NCBI GenBank assembly: GCA_035938875.1 | Contig: DASZGL010000041.1 | Location: forward strand, 1-64,000 | DNA: 64,000 bases | DNA from: DASZGL01 sp035938875 | GTDB lineage: Bacteria; Chloroflexota; Dormibacteria; Aeolococcales; Aeolococcaceae | Reading direction: 5' to 3' | Shown: piece by piece, positions 26,132 through 34,750 of the stretch | How positions within the stretch are numbered: position 1 is the first letter of the stretch | How the letters are laid out: each line of letters begins with the position of its first letter | Program-made: the position numbers and the translations under genes | Notes under the pieces: generated by a model | The model's database searches: none | The model's input: the letters and a program-made list of their open reading frames with translations, nothing else | Told to the model about the DNA's origin: nothing

Positions 26132-26470
26132 ATGGACAACGATTTCTGCCCGGTTTTCGAGGCCATCCAGCTTCTCCAGGAGAAGTGGACCCTCCATATC
26201 GTCCGGGCTCTGCTCGACGGCCCGGTCGGCTTCAACGAGCTGGCGCGCCGGGTTGGCGGCGTCAACCCTGCCACCCTGGCATCGCGTCTCGACCATCTCG
26301 TCGAACTCGGCTTGGTGCACAAGACGATCCACTCCACGATGCCGCCCCGCACCGCCTACGAGCTTTGCGATGCCGGCGTCGAGCTGCAATCGGTCGTCGA
26401 GGCCATCGACGACTGGGGCCGGCGCAACCTGACGGGGCCGTTGAGCACGCCGGTCAAGGTCTCGGCCTGA
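26132..26470 (+). CDS. HxlR-family transcriptional regulator
   Basis: A 112-residue winged-helix regulator with the HxlR layout: N-terminal Cys6 in DFCPVFEAIQLLQEKWTLHI, the recognition region FNELARRVGGVNPATLASRL, and the wing LVHKTIHSTMPPRTAYELCD. Members with this Cys often sense oxidants or electrophiles. The ATG at 26132 gives the usual length. It is divergent from yceI, so it probably controls yceI and itself. The 3' end overlaps the debranching-enzyme gene by 17 bp. Confidence 0.9.
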   Translation: MDNDFCPVFEAIQLLQEKWTLHIVRALLDGPVGFNELARRVGGVNPATLASRLDHLVELGLVHKTIHSTMPPRTAYELCDAGVELQSVVEAIDDWGRRNLTGPLSTPVKVSA

Positions 26471-28463
26471 CGCTCGGCGAGGTCTCGACCGGCGCCTGGG
26501 CCGCTACCGGCGCCGTCTGACGCCAGGCCCGCAGCACAGCGGCAACGCTCCACGCCTGCCATGGACAGCCCCGCGGGGTGTGCGGGGCGTCGCCGTCGGC
26601 GATCTCGGAGACCGAGCCCAGGCCGGCGTCGGCGATATGGTCGAGGAGGGGAATGAGCAAGCCACGCGCCGCCGCCGGGTCGCCGTGGACTCGGAGGTGG
26701 GCACCGACGAACGGGCCGATCAACCAGGGCCACACCGTCCCCTGGTGGTAGGCGGCGTCACGACCGGCCACGTCTCCGCGGTAGCGGCCCGCGTAGCCGG
26801 GCTCGTCGGGGCTCAGTGAGCGCAGCCCCATCGAGGTGAGCAGCGATCTCTCCGCGACCGCGACCACCGCGGCGACCTGCGCGGCGCTGAGCGGCGTGTG
26901 ATGCACCGCGGCAGCGATGACCGCGTTGGGCCTGACGCTGGGGTCGTCGCCGGCGGGCGAGTCGACGACGTCGAAGCAGTAGCCCGTCGCCGGATTCCAA
27001 AAGCGATCGAACCCGGTGGCGACCCGCTCGGCGAGAGCGGCGTAGTCGTGCCCTGAGGTTCTCGAGCCTGCCCAGCCGGCGAGGCAACGCAGAGCGTTGT
27101 GCCACAGCGCGTTGATCTCCACGGGCTTGCCGACCCGTGGCGTCACCACCCAGGTGCCGATCCGAGCGTCCATCCAGGTCACCGCCACCCCCGGCTCCCC
27201 GGCGCGAAGCAGGCCGTCACCAGGGTCGGTGGCGATGCCGTGTGCGGTGCCGCGAAGGTGGCACTCGACGATGTCCTCGAGCACCGGCCACAACTCGTCG
27301 ACCAGGGTGCCGTCACCGGTGGCCTCAACGTGGGCGCGGAGCGCCTCGACGTACCACAGCGTGGCGTCGGCGGTGTTGAACTCCGGGGCGCCCCCCCGGT
27401 CGGGGAAGCGGTTGGGCAGCAGACCGCCGGCGATGTGCCCGGCGAAGGCGCGCAGCAGCCCGGCGCTGAGCTCTGGCCTGCCGGTGTCCAGGGCGAGGCC
27501 GGGAAGAGCGATGAAGGTGTCGCGGCCCCAGTCCCCGAACCACGGATAGCCGGCGATCACGGTCGGTCCCCGTCGCCTCGCGACGACGAACTGGTCGGCG
27601 GCGAGCACCAGGCGGATCGCCACGGGATCCTCGCGGGCGCCGGCGCGCTCCAGCAGGCCAGTGGTCCGCGCCCGCTCGGTCACCTCGAGCTCGCGCCAGC
27701 TGCCGGGATCGAAGGACTCGTCGAGCGACAGGCTCAGCGCCAGCGACTCCCCTACCTCCAGTACCGCGCTGATGCTGCCCGCGGCGTAGAGGTCCTGGAC
27801 GTCGGCCAGCCCGCGCTCGGTCTCGACGTCGAGCCGGAATCCCAGATGCCACTCACCACCACCGCCGGCGGTGCCCGAGCTGGCGCGGACGTGGATCGGT
27901 TCCCCCCAGGGGAATCGAACCGCAAGCCGCCGGCTGCCCACGGCCAGCGATGGCGCCTCTGTCTGTAGCCCCGGGGCATGGTGGTCGCGCCACGTGCAGA
28001 GCGGGCGGATGACGATGCGCAGCCCTGGATCGGGCGCGCGGCACAGCGTGTAGACGACCAGCGTCGTCGCCGGCGGCGTTCGCGGCATCAGCACCCGCTT
28101 CTCCAGGAGGATGCCGGCGAGCGCGTAGGTCCACACCGCCGACGATCCGCGCAGCTCGAAGGCCTCGAGCAGCTCGAAGCCGCGCGGGTCGACGGCGCCG
28201 TCCGCCCAGCGCTGGCTGTGCAGCGCCACGGTGCGGCCCGACGACGTGGTCAGCTCCTCGACCAGGCCGCCGACGAGCAGGGTGCGTCCCAGGGGTGGTT
28301 CGGTGGCGGCGATCAGGAGCCCGTGGTAGGCGCGACTGAGCGAGCCTGCGACGGTGCCCATCGCGTATCCGCCGGCGCCGTCGGTGAGCAGCCACTCGCG
28401 CCGAACCGCCGGCTCGAGGACGTCGACGATGCCCCGGCCGAGGCGGAGATGGGCCGGCTCCAT
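26454..28463 (-). CDS. Glycogen debranching enzyme-like amylo-alpha-1,6-glucosidase
   Basis: About 669 residues: an N-terminal glycogen-debranching domain (REWLLTDGAGGYAMGTVAGS) and a GH13/GH133-type alpha/alpha barrel with GYPWFGDWGRDTFIALPGL, which carries a catalytic Asp, and GTVWPWLIGPFVGAHLRVHG near the C-terminus. The reaction is hydrolysis of alpha-1,6 branches of glycogen or maltodextrin. I use the ATG at 28463; a GTG at 28508 would add 15 residues, and neither has a good ribosome-binding site. No other glycogen gene is adjacent. Confidence 0.9.
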   Translation of the reverse strand: MEPAHLRLGRGIVDVLEPAVRREWLLTDGAGGYAMGTVAGSLSRAYHGLLIAATEPPLGRTLLVGGLVEELTTSSGRTVALHSQRWADGAVDPRGFELLEAFELRGSSAVWTYALAGILLEKRVLMPRTPPATTLVVYTLCRAPDPGLRIVIRPLCTWRDHHAPGLQTEAPSLAVGSRRLAVRFPWGEPIHVRASSGTAGGGGEWHLGFRLDVETERGLADVQDLYAAGSISAVLEVGESLALSLSLDESFDPGSWRELEVTERARTTGLLERAGAREDPVAIRLVLAADQFVVARRRGPTVIAGYPWFGDWGRDTFIALPGLALDTGRPELSAGLLRAFAGHIAGGLLPNRFPDRGGAPEFNTADATLWYVEALRAHVEATGDGTLVDELWPVLEDIVECHLRGTAHGIATDPGDGLLRAGEPGVAVTWMDARIGTWVVTPRVGKPVEINALWHNALRCLAGWAGSRTSGHDYAALAERVATGFDRFWNPATGYCFDVVDSPAGDDPSVRPNAVIAAAVHHTPLSAAQVAAVVAVAERSLLTSMGLRSLSPDEPGYAGRYRGDVAGRDAAYHQGTVWPWLIGPFVGAHLRVHGDPAAARGLLIPLLDHIADAGLGSVSEIADGDAPHTPRGCPWQAWSVAAVLRAWRQTAPVAAQAPVETSPSVRPRP

Positions 28464-28547
28464 GGCAGTAGATGGTGCCCGCTGTGGCCGCGGTTGGCCT
28501 GATTCCACCCCGCGCGGAGTCGGCGACCGCCTGCGGAGTCACCGCTG

Positions 28548-28553
28548 TATCCT
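28548..28553 (+). promoter_or_regulatory. Putative -10 element (TATCCT)
   Basis: TATCCT ends 9 bases before the GTG at 28563 with no ribosome-binding site. It is the likely promoter of the propeller-MoxR-VWA gene run. Confidence 0.45.
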
Positions 28554-28562
28554 GGCCTGCAG

Positions 28563-29915
28563 GTGTTCCTGTCCCGCGCGCCCCGGCGTGCCGTCGCAGC
28601 CAACGCACTCCTCGCCGGAGTTCTCGCCGCGGTCCCGCTTCTTTTCCTCGACGCGCGGGTCGCCGCCGACTGGACCCGGGTCGGCAATCCCCCGGGCCTC
28701 GGCTCCGGGCGGATCTGGAGCCTCGCCATCAACCCCGCCAATGCGAGCAACGCCATCACCGGCACCGACAACGGCGTCTACACCACCAGCGACGCCGGGG
28801 TGACCTGGGCGCCGACGCCGATCAAGGGAGTGCGCGTCTGGGCGGTGGGCTTCGACGCCCGCGCCCCCCACGTCGAGATGGCCGCCCTCGCCGGTGGAGG
28901 CGTGCGTCGCAGCGACGACGGAGGGGCGACATGGAGCGACGCGTCGGTGGGGCTGACCAACCGCAACGTGCGCGCCCTGGCGTTCGGCTTGAGCGCCGTC
29001 GCCGCGGGGACGGCCGACGGCGTCTTCGTCAGCGAGGACGGCAAGACGTGGCGCAGCGCGGGGCTTGGTGGCTACAGCATCAGCACCCTGGCGGTGGCCG
29101 CCAACACACCGGCGTTCACCCTGGTCGCGGGGAGTGACGGCGGCAGCGTCGGCCTGCAGTCCGGCTTCCTCTTCCGCAACGCCGGCCCGGGGCCGCAGTG
29201 GGAGACCCTGCAACAGGGACTGCCGGCAACGGCGGTGGTGTCATCGGTGGCCGCCGGACCGGTGCCGGCGTCGACGAAGATCCGGCCCCTCGTGGTCATC
29301 ACGAACAAGGGCACCTTCTTCAGCGGCGACGGCGGCACCACCTGGACGTCGAGCACCGGACCCAACGCCGACCCGACGAACACGCAGCCGCTGCAGCTGA
29401 CCACGGCGGTCTTCAGCGCGCTCGACCCCAACCTGGTCTACGCCGGCTTCGACTCCACGGGGAGCAGCGGCGGCAGCTTGCTGCGTTCCACCGACAGCGG
29501 CAAGACCTTCGCCGACGCCGCCAAGGGGCTGAGCGACCAGCAGCGCAACATCGCCGCCATCGCCGTGGCCACGGCCAACCCGCCGCAGTTGCTCGCCGGC
29601 ATCGACCCGGCGTCGGGCCCGAGCGTGGTGGTGTCGGAGACGGACAGCACAGCGCCTGTGCCCGCCGCGATCATCGCCGAGGGCACCGCGCCGCCGCCGG
29701 CGACGCCAACACCGACACCGAGCATCCGCGCCACGCCAACGCCCGCTCCCACCCTGGCCGCGCCGCCCGACGAGCGTTCCTGGCTGCGCCGCGGCGTCGA
29801 TCGCGCCACGAACTGGCCTATCCCCCTGGCGATGGAGGTCTTCGTCGTCATCGCCGCTGCTTACCTGGTGGTCCGCTGGCGCCAGCAGCGCTTCGACGTC
29901 GAGGGTCCACCGTGA
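28563..29915 (+). CDS. Exported Asp-box beta-propeller with C-terminal membrane anchor
   Basis: A 450-residue protein. The N-terminal signal (VAANALLAGVLAAVPLLFL) is followed by five or more sialidase-type Asp-box repeats (TTSDAGVTW, RSDDGGATW, VSEDGKTW, SGDGGTTW, STDSGKTF), then a Thr/Pro-rich stalk, a membrane segment (PLALAMEVFVVIAAAYLVV-like) and a short Arg-containing tail. It would sit outside the cell on the membrane. Catalysis is unlikely to be predictable from repeats alone. Its stop overlaps the MoxR GTG, so the two are co-translated. Confidence 0.8.
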   Translation: MFLSRAPRRAVAANALLAGVLAAVPLLFLDARVAADWTRVGNPPGLGSGRIWSLAINPANASNAITGTDNGVYTTSDAGVTWAPTPIKGVRVWAVGFDARAPHVEMAALAGGGVRRSDDGGATWSDASVGLTNRNVRALAFGLSAVAAGTADGVFVSEDGKTWRSAGLGGYSISTLAVAANTPAFTLVAGSDGGSVGLQSGFLFRNAGPGPQWETLQQGLPATAVVSSVAAGPVPASTKIRPLVVITNKGTFFSGDGGTTWTSSTGPNADPTNTQPLQLTTAVFSALDPNLVYAGFDSTGSSGGSLLRSTDSGKTFADAAKGLSDQQRNIAAIAVATANPPQLLAGIDPASGPSVVVSETDSTAPVPAAIIAEGTAPPPATPTPTPSIRATPTPAPTLAAPPDERSWLRRGVDRATNWPIPLAMEVFVVIAAAYLVVRWRQQRFDVEGPP

Positions 29916-30841
29916 TCGGCCCGCAGAGCGGCGCGACATTCGACTCGGTGCAGCAGTGCGTCGAGGGGCTGGACGGCACGGGTTACCTCATCGACCACGA
30001 CAGCGCCGTGGTCGTCTACCTCGCCGCTCGCATGGAGAAACCCATGCTGGTCGAGGGCCCGGCAGGGGTCGGCAAGACCGAGCTCGCCCGGGCGCTGGCC
30101 ACATCCCTCGGCCGCGAGCTGGTCCGCCTGCAGTGCTACGAGGGGCTCGACGAGGCTAAGGCGCTGTATGAGTGGGAGTACGCCAAGCAGCTGCTCTACA
30201 CCCAGATCCTGCGCGACAAGATCGGCGAGACCGTCGGCGACGCCGCCACCCTGCGTGAGGCGGTGGAGCGCATCGCCACCCAGGACGATGTCTTCTTCAG
30301 CGATCGCTTCCTGCTTCCCCGGCCGCTTCTCCGCGCCATCCTCAGTGACAAGCCGACCGTCCTTCTGGTCGATGAGGTCGACAAGTCCGATGCTGAGTTC
30401 GAGGCCTTTCTCCTCGAGGTCCTAGGCGACTTCCAGGTGACCGTTCCCGAGTTGGGGACACTGGTGGCGCATACTCGTCCGTTGGTGGTGCTCACCAGCA
30501 ATGCGCAACGGGAGATGAGCGACGCTTTGCGCCGGCGCTGCCTCCACCTGCACCTCGCCTTCCCCGACGCTGAACGCGAGCGGGCGATCATTCGCAGGCG
30601 CGTCCCCGAGGTATCCGACCAGCTCGCCCGCCAGGTGGCCGCGGCGATGGCCAAGATGCGCACTCTGGGCTTGCGCAAGCTGCCCAGCATCTCGGAGTCG
30701 ATCGACTGGGCGCGTGCCCTGGTCATCCTCAACGCACAGCAGCTCGACCCCGAGGTCGTCTCGCAGACGCTCTCGCTGGTACTGAAGTACGAGGGCGACG
30801 TCCGCAAGGGGCGGGAGAATCTCTCCGCCATCCTCAACTGA
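29912..30841 (+). CDS. MoxR-family AAA+ ATPase
   Basis: A 309-residue AAA+ protein. Walker A GPAGVGKT is at 49-56, Walker B is VLLVDEVDKSDAEFEAFLLE, and sensor 1 is VVLTSNAQREMSDALRRRCL. MoxR ATPases act as chaperones that insert cofactors or remodel complexes, together with a VWA-domain protein; the CoxE-like gene at 31629 is the obvious partner. GTG start with GTGA overlap to the propeller gene. No CO dehydrogenase genes are in the window, so I do not call it CoxD. Confidence 0.93.
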   Translation: MIGPQSGATFDSVQQCVEGLDGTGYLIDHDSAVVVYLAARMEKPMLVEGPAGVGKTELARALATSLGRELVRLQCYEGLDEAKALYEWEYAKQLLYTQILRDKIGETVGDAATLREAVERIATQDDVFFSDRFLLPRPLLRAILSDKPTVLLVDEVDKSDAEFEAFLLEVLGDFQVTVPELGTLVAHTRPLVVLTSNAQREMSDALRRRCLHLHLAFPDAERERAIIRRRVPEVSDQLARQVAAAMAKMRTLGLRKLPSISESIDWARALVILNAQQLDPEVVSQTLSLVLKYEGDVRKGRENLSAILN

Positions 30842-30857
30842 GGTAATCACTCAGCCC

Positions 30858-31604
30858 ATGTCGACCGTGGCCACAGAGAAGAACGCGCGGGTGTTCTCTC
30901 CCTTCGTCATCGCGCTCTGCGCGCTCGGATTTCTCATGCCGTTCGTCAGCTTCTCCTGCGCCGGCACCAGCCTCGCCAAGGCAAACGGGACACAGCTGGT
31001 CGCCGGGGCGGACGTCAACCCCAGCTTCGGCGACCTCAGCAACATCGCCGGCGGCTCATCGGGGGTCACGCTCTCGCCGAACCAGAGCAGCGGCAGCCTG
31101 GGACCGTTCGGCTCCTCGTCGCAGCCCGGCAAGATCCACGTCAACTCCGACCCGGTCGCCGCGGTGGCCGCGGCGCTCGTGGTCATAGCGCTCGGCCTCT
31201 GCGTGCTCCGCGGGCGCACACGAGCCGTCCTCGTCGCCGCCGCTTCGGCCGGCGCAGCAGTGGCGCTGGTGGCGCTGCAGATCAAGCTCGCCAGCTCGTT
31301 CAACAGCGACGTCGATCGCCAGTCGGCGTTGCAGAAGAGCAGCACAACCTCGTCGGATTCGGTCAACTTCGACGTCAACACCGACATCAAGGGATTGGTC
31401 AGTCTCGAATGGCAGACCGGGTACTGGCTGGTCGTCGGTGGGCTGCTCGTGGTCGCCGGGTTCAACGTGTACGTCGTTGGTGCCCGACGTGACCGGTCGG
31501 CACCCGGAGGTCTGGCAGCAGCACCCGACGATGCGTCGCCACCGTCCTTCCCACCGCTACAACCCGCCACGGCGCCACCTCCCCCACCGGCACCACCGGT
31601 CTAG
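30858..31604 (+). CDS. Hypothetical membrane protein between MoxR and CoxE-like genes
   Basis: A 248-residue protein I do not recognise. There are hydrophobic segments at about 14-36, 100-118, 122-142 and 186-206, a Ser/Gly-rich loop between the first two, a second loop about 143-185, and a Pro-rich cytoplasmic tail ending in poly-Pro. It sits 16 bases after moxR and 24 bases before the VWA gene, so it is in the same operon and may anchor the MoxR/VWA machine to the membrane (inference). Confidence 0.7.
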   Translation: MSTVATEKNARVFSPFVIALCALGFLMPFVSFSCAGTSLAKANGTQLVAGADVNPSFGDLSNIAGGSSGVTLSPNQSSGSLGPFGSSSQPGKIHVNSDPVAAVAAALVVIALGLCVLRGRTRAVLVAAASAGAAVALVALQIKLASSFNSDVDRQSALQKSSTTSSDSVNFDVNTDIKGLVSLEWQTGYWLVVGGLLVVAGFNVYVVGARRDRSAPGGLAAAPDDASPPSFPPLQPATAPPPPPAPPV

Positions 31605-31628
31605 AAGGCCAGCAGGGAAACCCGCACC

Positions 31629-33020
31629 GTGGACCAGGCCATCCTGCGATTCGTCGCCGCGCTGCGCACCGCGGGAGTCCGCGTGTCCCCACTGGAGGCG
31701 GCCGACGCTCTGTCCGCGGCGGCGGCGATCGAGATCGACGACCGCAACACCTTCCGCTCGGCGTTGCGCGGCACGCTGATCAAGCGCGACATCGATCTCG
31801 ACGTCTTCGAGCAGCTCTTCCCGCTGCACTTCTCGCCATACGGCAGCCGCGACGGCGACGTGCCCACCGCCGCCGGGGTCGCCGACCTGCCGCCGCTTCC
31901 GCTTACGGCGCTCGACGCGCTCGGCGCCGACCTCGACGCCCTGCTGCAACGGTTGATGGACGCCGGCGACCTCGAGCTCGCGCTCATGGTGCGTGAGGCC
32001 GCCGGCGACGCCCTCGGCCAGCTGGAATCGTTGCTCCAGCAGGGCATGGTGGGCCGGACCATCCTGGAACGGATGGGACTCGGCGCCGGCTCCGATGCGG
32101 CACTGGATCGATTCGTCGCCGCACTCATAGCCGCGGGTTTCTCCGAGGATGACGCGAGGGCCTGGCGCGAGCGGCTGCGTCAGCAGCTCGAACGGCTGCG
32201 GGCGACGGTGCGCGCCTTCGTCCGCGCCGAGTTCGAGCGCATCGACGTCCCCACGCGTCAGGCGCGACGTCGCGGCGACATGGCCGGCACCGCGCTCGGC
32301 GCAGTGCCGGCACGCGAATCCGCGGAGATGGCACGGCTGGTGGAGATCCTCGGTCGCAAGCTCGACTCCCTGCCCGAGCTGCGTCGCGCGCCGCGCCGCC
32401 GAGGCCACCTCGACATGCAGCGCACCTGGCGAAGCAACCTGCAGACCGGAGGCGTGCCCTTCCGCCTGCGCTGGGAGAAACCGCCGCAGCACAAGCCGCA
32501 GGTCGTCGCCCTGTGCGACATCAGCAACTCGATGCAGTCGACGGTGCGTTTCATGCTCCACTTCCTCTACCGCCTGCAGGATCGCTTCAGCAGGGTGCGC
32601 ACCTTCGTCTTCGTCAGCGACACCGTCGAGGTCACCCGGGAGTTCGACGAGGCCGACGTCGACACCGCCATCGAGCGCGCGCTGCAACCGGACGGGATCG
32701 CCTACTACTCCTCGACGAACTACGGACGAAGCCTTGACCGTTTCTGGGCGATCTACCCCGACGCGGTGACATCGCGCACCATGCTCTTCGTGCTCGGTGA
32801 CGCCCGGGGCAACTACACGCCGCCGCGCGCCGACCTTCTCGAGTCTCTGCGCCAGCGCGCCCGCCGGTTGATCTGGTTCAACCCCGAGTCACGTCTCAGC
32901 TGGGGACTCGGGGACTCGGCGATGCCCGCCTACACTCCGCACTGCACCCAGGTCGCCGAGGTGCGCACCCTGGCGCAGCTGGAGGCGGCGATCGACGCCA
33001 TGGTGGCACGCACCGCCTAG
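31629..33020 (+). CDS. CoxE-like VWA-domain protein
   Basis: A 463-residue protein. The first ~250 residues are helical with an FVAALRTAGVRVSPLEAADA start typical of CoxE-type proteins. The VWA domain follows with the MIDAS metal motif DISNS at 297-301, and the C-terminal part contains WFNPESRLSWGLGDSAM. Members act with MoxR ATPases in metal-centre maturation or complex assembly. GTG start with a GGGAAA-type ribosome-binding site. The client is not in view. Confidence 0.92.
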   Translation: MDQAILRFVAALRTAGVRVSPLEAADALSAAAAIEIDDRNTFRSALRGTLIKRDIDLDVFEQLFPLHFSPYGSRDGDVPTAAGVADLPPLPLTALDALGADLDALLQRLMDAGDLELALMVREAAGDALGQLESLLQQGMVGRTILERMGLGAGSDAALDRFVAALIAAGFSEDDARAWRERLRQQLERLRATVRAFVRAEFERIDVPTRQARRRGDMAGTALGAVPARESAEMARLVEILGRKLDSLPELRRAPRRRGHLDMQRTWRSNLQTGGVPFRLRWEKPPQHKPQVVALCDISNSMQSTVRFMLHFLYRLQDRFSRVRTFVFVSDTVEVTREFDEADVDTAIERALQPDGIAYYSSTNYGRSLDRFWAIYPDAVTSRTMLFVLGDARGNYTPPRADLLESLRQRARRLIWFNPESRLSWGLGDSAMPAYTPHCTQVAEVRTLAQLEAAIDAMVARTA

Positions 33021-33137
33021 ACCGCGGCGGCGGTACAGGCGTTCCCCTCCGTGTACTGCATCCGTCGTCGAAAACCTTTACACCTCTTGGTCCTTTGCTG
33101 ATGACGGGATTGACGCGCCTTGGGTAGCCTGCTCAGT

Positions 33138-33160
33138 GCAGCCATCTTTTGATCGGCTGC
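33138..33160 (+). other. Hairpin upstream of the RidA gene
   Basis: GCAGCC-ATC, a TTTT loop, then GAT-C-GGCTGC forms a 9-bp stem with one bulged C. It is 22 bases before the GTG at 33183 and after possible promoter elements (TTGACG at 33110, TAGCCT at 33125). It could be a 5'-UTR structure or a weak terminator of the upstream operon. Confidence 0.35.
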
Positions 33161-33182
33161 CGGATGCGTGGAGTGTCAGAAC

Positions 33183-33701
33183 GTGGCCATCCAGCCAAAG
33201 GCGGGGACGGCGGTGGCGAGCGCTGACGTGCGGCTGGCGGAGCTGGGACTCGAGCTCCCTCAACCACCGGCGGCGCTAGGCTCGTACACGCCGGTGCACA
33301 TCGTCGGCGACCTGCTCTACACGAGCGGCGTTCTCCCCGTGGTGAACGGGGAACTGCGCGTGGCCGGTGTCGTCGGCGGCGACCTGAGCATCGGCGAGGG
33401 CACCGAGGCGGCCCGGTTGTGCGCCCTCAACATCCTCGCCCTGGTGCGGGCCAACACGGGCTCGCTCGATGCCGTCCGTCACATGGTTCAGGTGGTCGGC
33501 TTCGTGCGCAGCGCACCCGCCTTCGCCCTCCAGCCGCGCGTGCTCAACGGGGCCTCGGATCTGTTTGTCGAGGTCTTCGGCGAACAGGGCAGGCACACGC
33601 GTACCGCGCTGGGAACCAGCGAGCTGCCCATGGGCGCCGCCGTGGAGATCAGCGCGGTGGTGCGCATCTTCCCCGACATGGTGCGGCCCGCCAAGGGCTG
33701 A
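33183..33701 (+). CDS. RidA/YjgF-family protein
   Basis: A 172-residue RidA-family protein. Classical RidA hydrolyses reactive enamines and imines formed by PLP enzymes. Visible features: LGLELPQPPAALGSYTPVHI at the start, the LLYTSGVLPVVNGEL strand, and VEISAVVRIF at the end. The usual catalytic Arg region is VRSAPAFALQPRVLNGASDL. The length fits the longer YjgF subfamily with two extra strands. Start choice: the GTG at 33183 has GGAGTG upstream; a GTG at 33168 is the alternative. Confidence 0.88.
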   Translation: MAIQPKAGTAVASADVRLAELGLELPQPPAALGSYTPVHIVGDLLYTSGVLPVVNGELRVAGVVGGDLSIGEGTEAARLCALNILALVRANTGSLDAVRHMVQVVGFVRSAPAFALQPRVLNGASDLFVEVFGEQGRHTRTALGTSELPMGAAVEISAVVRIFPDMVRPAKG

Positions 33702-33728
33702 CCGCGCGGGGGCCGAAACCCGGGGCAG

Positions 33729-33734
33729 TACCCT
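33729..33734 (+). promoter_or_regulatory. Putative -10 element (TACCCT) of ccdA
   Basis: TACCCT, six bases (ACGGGT), then the GTG at 33741: leaderless spacing. Confidence 0.5.
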
Positions 33735-33740
33735 ACGGGT

Positions 33741-34505
33741 GTGCCGGCCCTCACCATCCATCTCAGCTATCCCCTGGCCTTGCTGGCCGGACTGGTGTCG
33801 TTCCTCTCACCCTGTGTCTTCCCGCTGGCGCCGGCGTACCTCGCCTACCTCGGTGGTCGCGCCGGTGAGCCGGTGCTGGTGGCCGCCGGCGGGGGCACCG
33901 CAGTCCTCGCCGGCGACGGCGACGCGGCGCTGCGCCGGGTCAACATCGTGGCCAACGGCATCGCCTTCGTCCTCGGCTTCAGCGCGGTGTTCATCACCTT
34001 CTTCTACGTGTTCACGGCGCTCAACGTGACCCTGTTCGTCAACCATCGCCACGCCATCACCGTGGCCGCGGGCGTCATCGTGCTGGTGCTCGGTCTGCAG
34101 ACGCTGGGTCTGTTCCGCATCGGCTGGCTGATGCGCGAGCGCAGGATGCACATCGCGCCGCGCGGCTTCGGCCTGGCACCGTCGTTCGCACTCGGCGTCT
34201 CCTTCGCCGCGGGCTGGACACCGTGCATCGGGCCGCAGCTGGGCAGCATCCTCAACGTCGCCCAGCAGGGCGATTTCGCCGGGCTTCCAGTGATGGTCAT
34301 CTACTGCCTCGGCCTCGCCGTCCCCTTCCTGCTCATGGCGGCGCTGACCGATCGCCTGCAGCCGGTGGTGCGCGCCGTCAATCGCCACATGGGCGCCATC
34401 AACCTGGTGGCCGGCTGCCTGCTGCTCCTCTTCGGGCTACTGCTGGTCAGCGATCGGTTCACCTACTTCAACGGTCTCTCGCCGCAATCGCCCTTCGACC
34501 TGTGA
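33741..34505 (+). CDS. ccdA: Cytochrome c biogenesis protein CcdA
   Basis: A 254-residue membrane protein with six hydrophobic segments that carries electrons from cytoplasmic thioredoxin to extracytoplasmic thiols. The two redox Cys are in the family positions LSPCVFPLAPAYLAYLGG and GWTPCIGPQLGSIL. The inserted loop near residues 33-70 is unusually long and Gly-rich. Its stop overlaps the GTG of the TusA gene, suggesting that the reducing power feeds sulfur transfer, which is inference. Confidence 0.94.
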   Translation: MPALTIHLSYPLALLAGLVSFLSPCVFPLAPAYLAYLGGRAGEPVLVAAGGGTAVLAGDGDAALRRVNIVANGIAFVLGFSAVFITFFYVFTALNVTLFVNHRHAITVAAGVIVLVLGLQTLGLFRIGWLMRERRMHIAPRGFGLAPSFALGVSFAAGWTPCIGPQLGSILNVAQQGDFAGLPVMVIYCLGLAVPFLLMAALTDRLQPVVRAVNRHMGAINLVAGCLLLLFGLLLVSDRFTYFNGLSPQSPFDL

Positions 34506-34750
34506 ACGACATCCCCCGTCCCGTTGTGCGAACCCTCGACCTGCGCGGCGTCGCCTGTCCGCTCAATTACGTCAAGGCGCGCGTCGCCCTGGACCGCGTG
34601 TCACCGGGCGAGAGCATCGAGCTGTGGATCGACCACGGCGAGCCCGAGGAGAACGTGCCGCGATCGTGCGAGGAGGACGGCTACCCGGTGCTCCTCGTCG
34701 AGGACGCACCCGAGGGACACGTCAGGATGCTGGTGCAGCGTCCTGCGTAG
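34502..34750 (+). CDS. TusA-family sulfurtransferase
   Basis: An 82-residue protein with the TusA/SirA fold. The family CPxP motif appears as ACPLNYVKARVAL with the sulfur-carrying Cys19 kept and the second Pro replaced by Asn, followed by ESIELWIDHGEPEENVPRSC. It relays persulfide sulfur to tRNA thiolation or cofactor pathways, or to redox partners. Coupled to ccdA by a GTGA overlap. The 3' end overlaps the convergent kinase gene by 29 bp. Confidence 0.9.
   Translation: MNDIPRPVVRTLDLRGVACPLNYVKARVALDRVSPGESIELWIDHGEPEENVPRSCEEDGYPVLLVEDAPEGHVRMLVQRPA

Noticed and set aside
29912..33020. CO dehydrogenase accessory operon (coxD/coxE)
   Set aside because: Only the MoxR and VWA members are present; no coxL, coxM or coxS genes are in the window, so the specific names are not justified.
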